Assembly (NCBI RefSeq): GCF_029667115.1
Contig: NZ_JARUIU010000004.1
Coordinates: forward strand, 124,001-188,000
Direction of reading: 5' to 3'
Source: Jeotgalibacillus sp. ET6
GTDB taxonomy: Bacteria; Bacillota; Bacilli; Bacillales; Jeotgalibacillaceae
DNA: 64,000 nt
The position numbers were made by a program, and so were the translations under genes. This document shows positions 63,323-64,000 of the stretch, one piece after another (the first letter of the stretch is position 1; each line of letters starts with the position of its first letter). Below the pieces are notes generated by a model. It was given only the letters and a program-made list of their open reading frames with translations, did no database searches and was not told the origin of the DNA.

Positions 63323-63559
63323 ATGTCATGTACGATTGACCATTCAAAGCAGGATGTAATAAACAAACTGGAAAGCCAGAAAACTCATTTGCCTCAGTCC
63401 ATTTATAGCGGGTCTGAAAAGCTACTGAACTCGAACCCCAACCAAAAAACGCTGAATGAACTATTTCATTTGCTGAAAAAATATGATTTGGCTGATAAGG
63501 AAGAGCAGCTGAAGCGTAATCAGGCATTTGAAGCAATGTTTGCGGCAGACATTGGATAA
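63323..63559 (+). CDS. Small hypothetical protein
   Basis: The 78-residue soluble, helical, charged protein begins MSCTIDHSKQDVINKLE, with LLKKYDLADKEEQLKRNQAFEAMF near the end. No family is recognised. The ATG at 63323 has AAAAGGG 8 bases upstream; the GTG at 63314 overlaps that site. A single Cys is at residue 3. It is followed by a dispersed repeat. Confidence 0.6.
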   Translation: MSCTIDHSKQDVINKLESQKTHLPQSIYSGSEKLLNSNPNQKTLNELFHLLKKYDLADKEEQLKRNQAFEAMFAADIG

Positions 63560-63590
63560 GGATGCAAAGTCAAAACAGGAATTTGTCTAA

Positions 63591-63818
63591 AAAGAGGCTG
63601 GGACAAAACTCAAAAGTATTTTAAGAATGAAGAAGTATTTATCAATAGTAAGAGGAGAGCGGAGCGCAAGGTGGCGACTCCTGCAGGATTTGACGGCAAG
63701 CTGAGACTACCCAGGGCAAGGGCCTGGAGAGGCTCAGCGCCGTCCCTGCGGAAAGCGTCCGCCTGAAGCGCAGCGAACCGGTCAAAAAGTTAGAGACACT
63801 TTTGTCCTAAGCTCTTTC
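63591..63818 (-). repeat. Dispersed hairpin repeat, copy E
   Basis: A ~230-bp copy in the opposite orientation to D. It starts AAAGAGGCTGGGACAAAACT and ends TAGAGACACTTTTGTCCTAA followed by GCTCTTT. The inner inverted repeat (GGCGACTCCTGCAGG with CCTGCGGAAAGCGTCCGCC) is preserved. It lies between two genes on the same strand. Confidence 0.85.
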
Positions 63819-63841
63819 TATTTTGATTTTTCAGAAAACAG

Positions 63842-63895
63842 TTGAATTATAATGGGTAATCGCTATACTTTAATTATACATACCGACCGGTTAGT
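63842..63895 (+). promoter_or_regulatory. Promoter and TetR-like operator of the acyl-CoA dehydrogenase gene
   Basis: TTGAAT (63842-63847), 16-base spacer and TATACT (63864-63869) form a promoter. The near-palindrome ACCGACCGGTTAGT (63882-63895), centred on CCGG, lies just downstream and is typical of TetR-family operators of fatty-acid genes. Confidence 0.6.
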
Positions 63896-63914
63896 TAGTA
63901 AAGGAGTGAGAGTG

Positions 63915-64000
63915 ATGAATTTCTCGTATTCTTCCAAAGTAAGGGAACTTGACGAAAAGCTGCAGGCATTTATGGAAAACTATGTGTATCCAAATGAACG
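63915..64000 (+). CDS. Acyl-CoA dehydrogenase (5' end only)
   Basis: The gene is cut by the right edge. The 28 visible residues MNFSYSSKVRELDEKLQAFM, then ENYVYPNE, match the N-terminus of the acyl-CoA dehydrogenase subgroup whose members start F-x-Y-S-x-K-V-x-E-L. AAGGAG lies about 8 bases before the ATG. The TetR-type operator at 63882-63895 suggests regulation by a fatty acyl-CoA-responsive repressor. The full function cannot be judged from this fragment. Confidence 0.62.
   Translation, partial: MNFSYSSKVRELDEKLQAFMENYVYPNE

Overview
The window is low-GC Gram-positive DNA, most likely from a salt- or alkali-tolerant endospore former of the Bacillales (Bacillaceae or Planococcaceae). The reasons are strong AGGAGG ribosome-binding sites, frequent TTG and GTG starts, a Spo0E-family phosphatase, DegV, a YebE-like UPF0316 protein, a perfect B. 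subtilis-type parS site, a CcpA-type cre site, and rho-independent terminators behind most genes. The genus cannot be fixed from the sequence alone. I saw no rRNA, tRNA, prophage, transposase or CRISPR array. What varies is a set of dispersed ~200-bp hairpin repeats.

Layout. 1-910: the end of a siderophore permease gene and a FhuF-like iron reductase. 1236-10467 (minus): a monosaccharide ABC transporter (XylF, XylG, XylH type) next to its sensing module, made of an anchored binding protein, a LytS/YesM-like histidine kinase, a YesN-like response regulator and a further lipoprotein binding protein. This order matches the XylFII-LytS-YesN xylose-sensing systems of Firmicutes. 10697-28886: housekeeping and accessory genes (aldehyde dehydrogenase, DegV, GNATs, malate:quinone oxidoreductase, GMP reductase, HD-GYP, ZIP-like, YebE-like, GGDEF-EAL, Gfo/Idh/MocA), with a parS site at 12221 and a probable unannotated small RNA near 21018. 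29017-33044 (minus): a second sugar ABC importer (two permeases and a lipoprotein, no ATPase) with a LacI regulator and two matching operators. 33373-52765: AidB-like acyl-CoA dehydrogenase, RIO/YrzF-like kinase, two GGDEF proteins, CoA pyrophosphatase, BCAA aminotransferase, Spo0E, a GAF-STAS protein, a DUF6944-like repeat protein, an ABC-2 exporter with a divergent TetR regulator, and SDRs.

53147-60529 holds two very large secreted enzymes in tandem: a multidomain nuclease (endonuclease/exonuclease/phosphatase fold) and a multidomain metallophosphatase. They share no other similarity but end in the same ~130-residue basic C-terminal module. Part of that module is identical over 97 consecutive bases. 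Together they look like an extracellular DNA and phosphoester scavenging pair, and this is the most unusual locus in the window. After it come a chemoreceptor, an SDR, a small protein, and the start of an acyl-CoA dehydrogenase gene that runs off the window.

Four c-di-GMP enzymes (one HD-GYP, one GGDEF-EAL, two GGDEF) lie between 20 and 40 kb. Intergenic repeats related to each other occur at about 35.1, 39.8, 47.4, 51.9, 60.6 and 63.7 kb, mostly between convergent genes.
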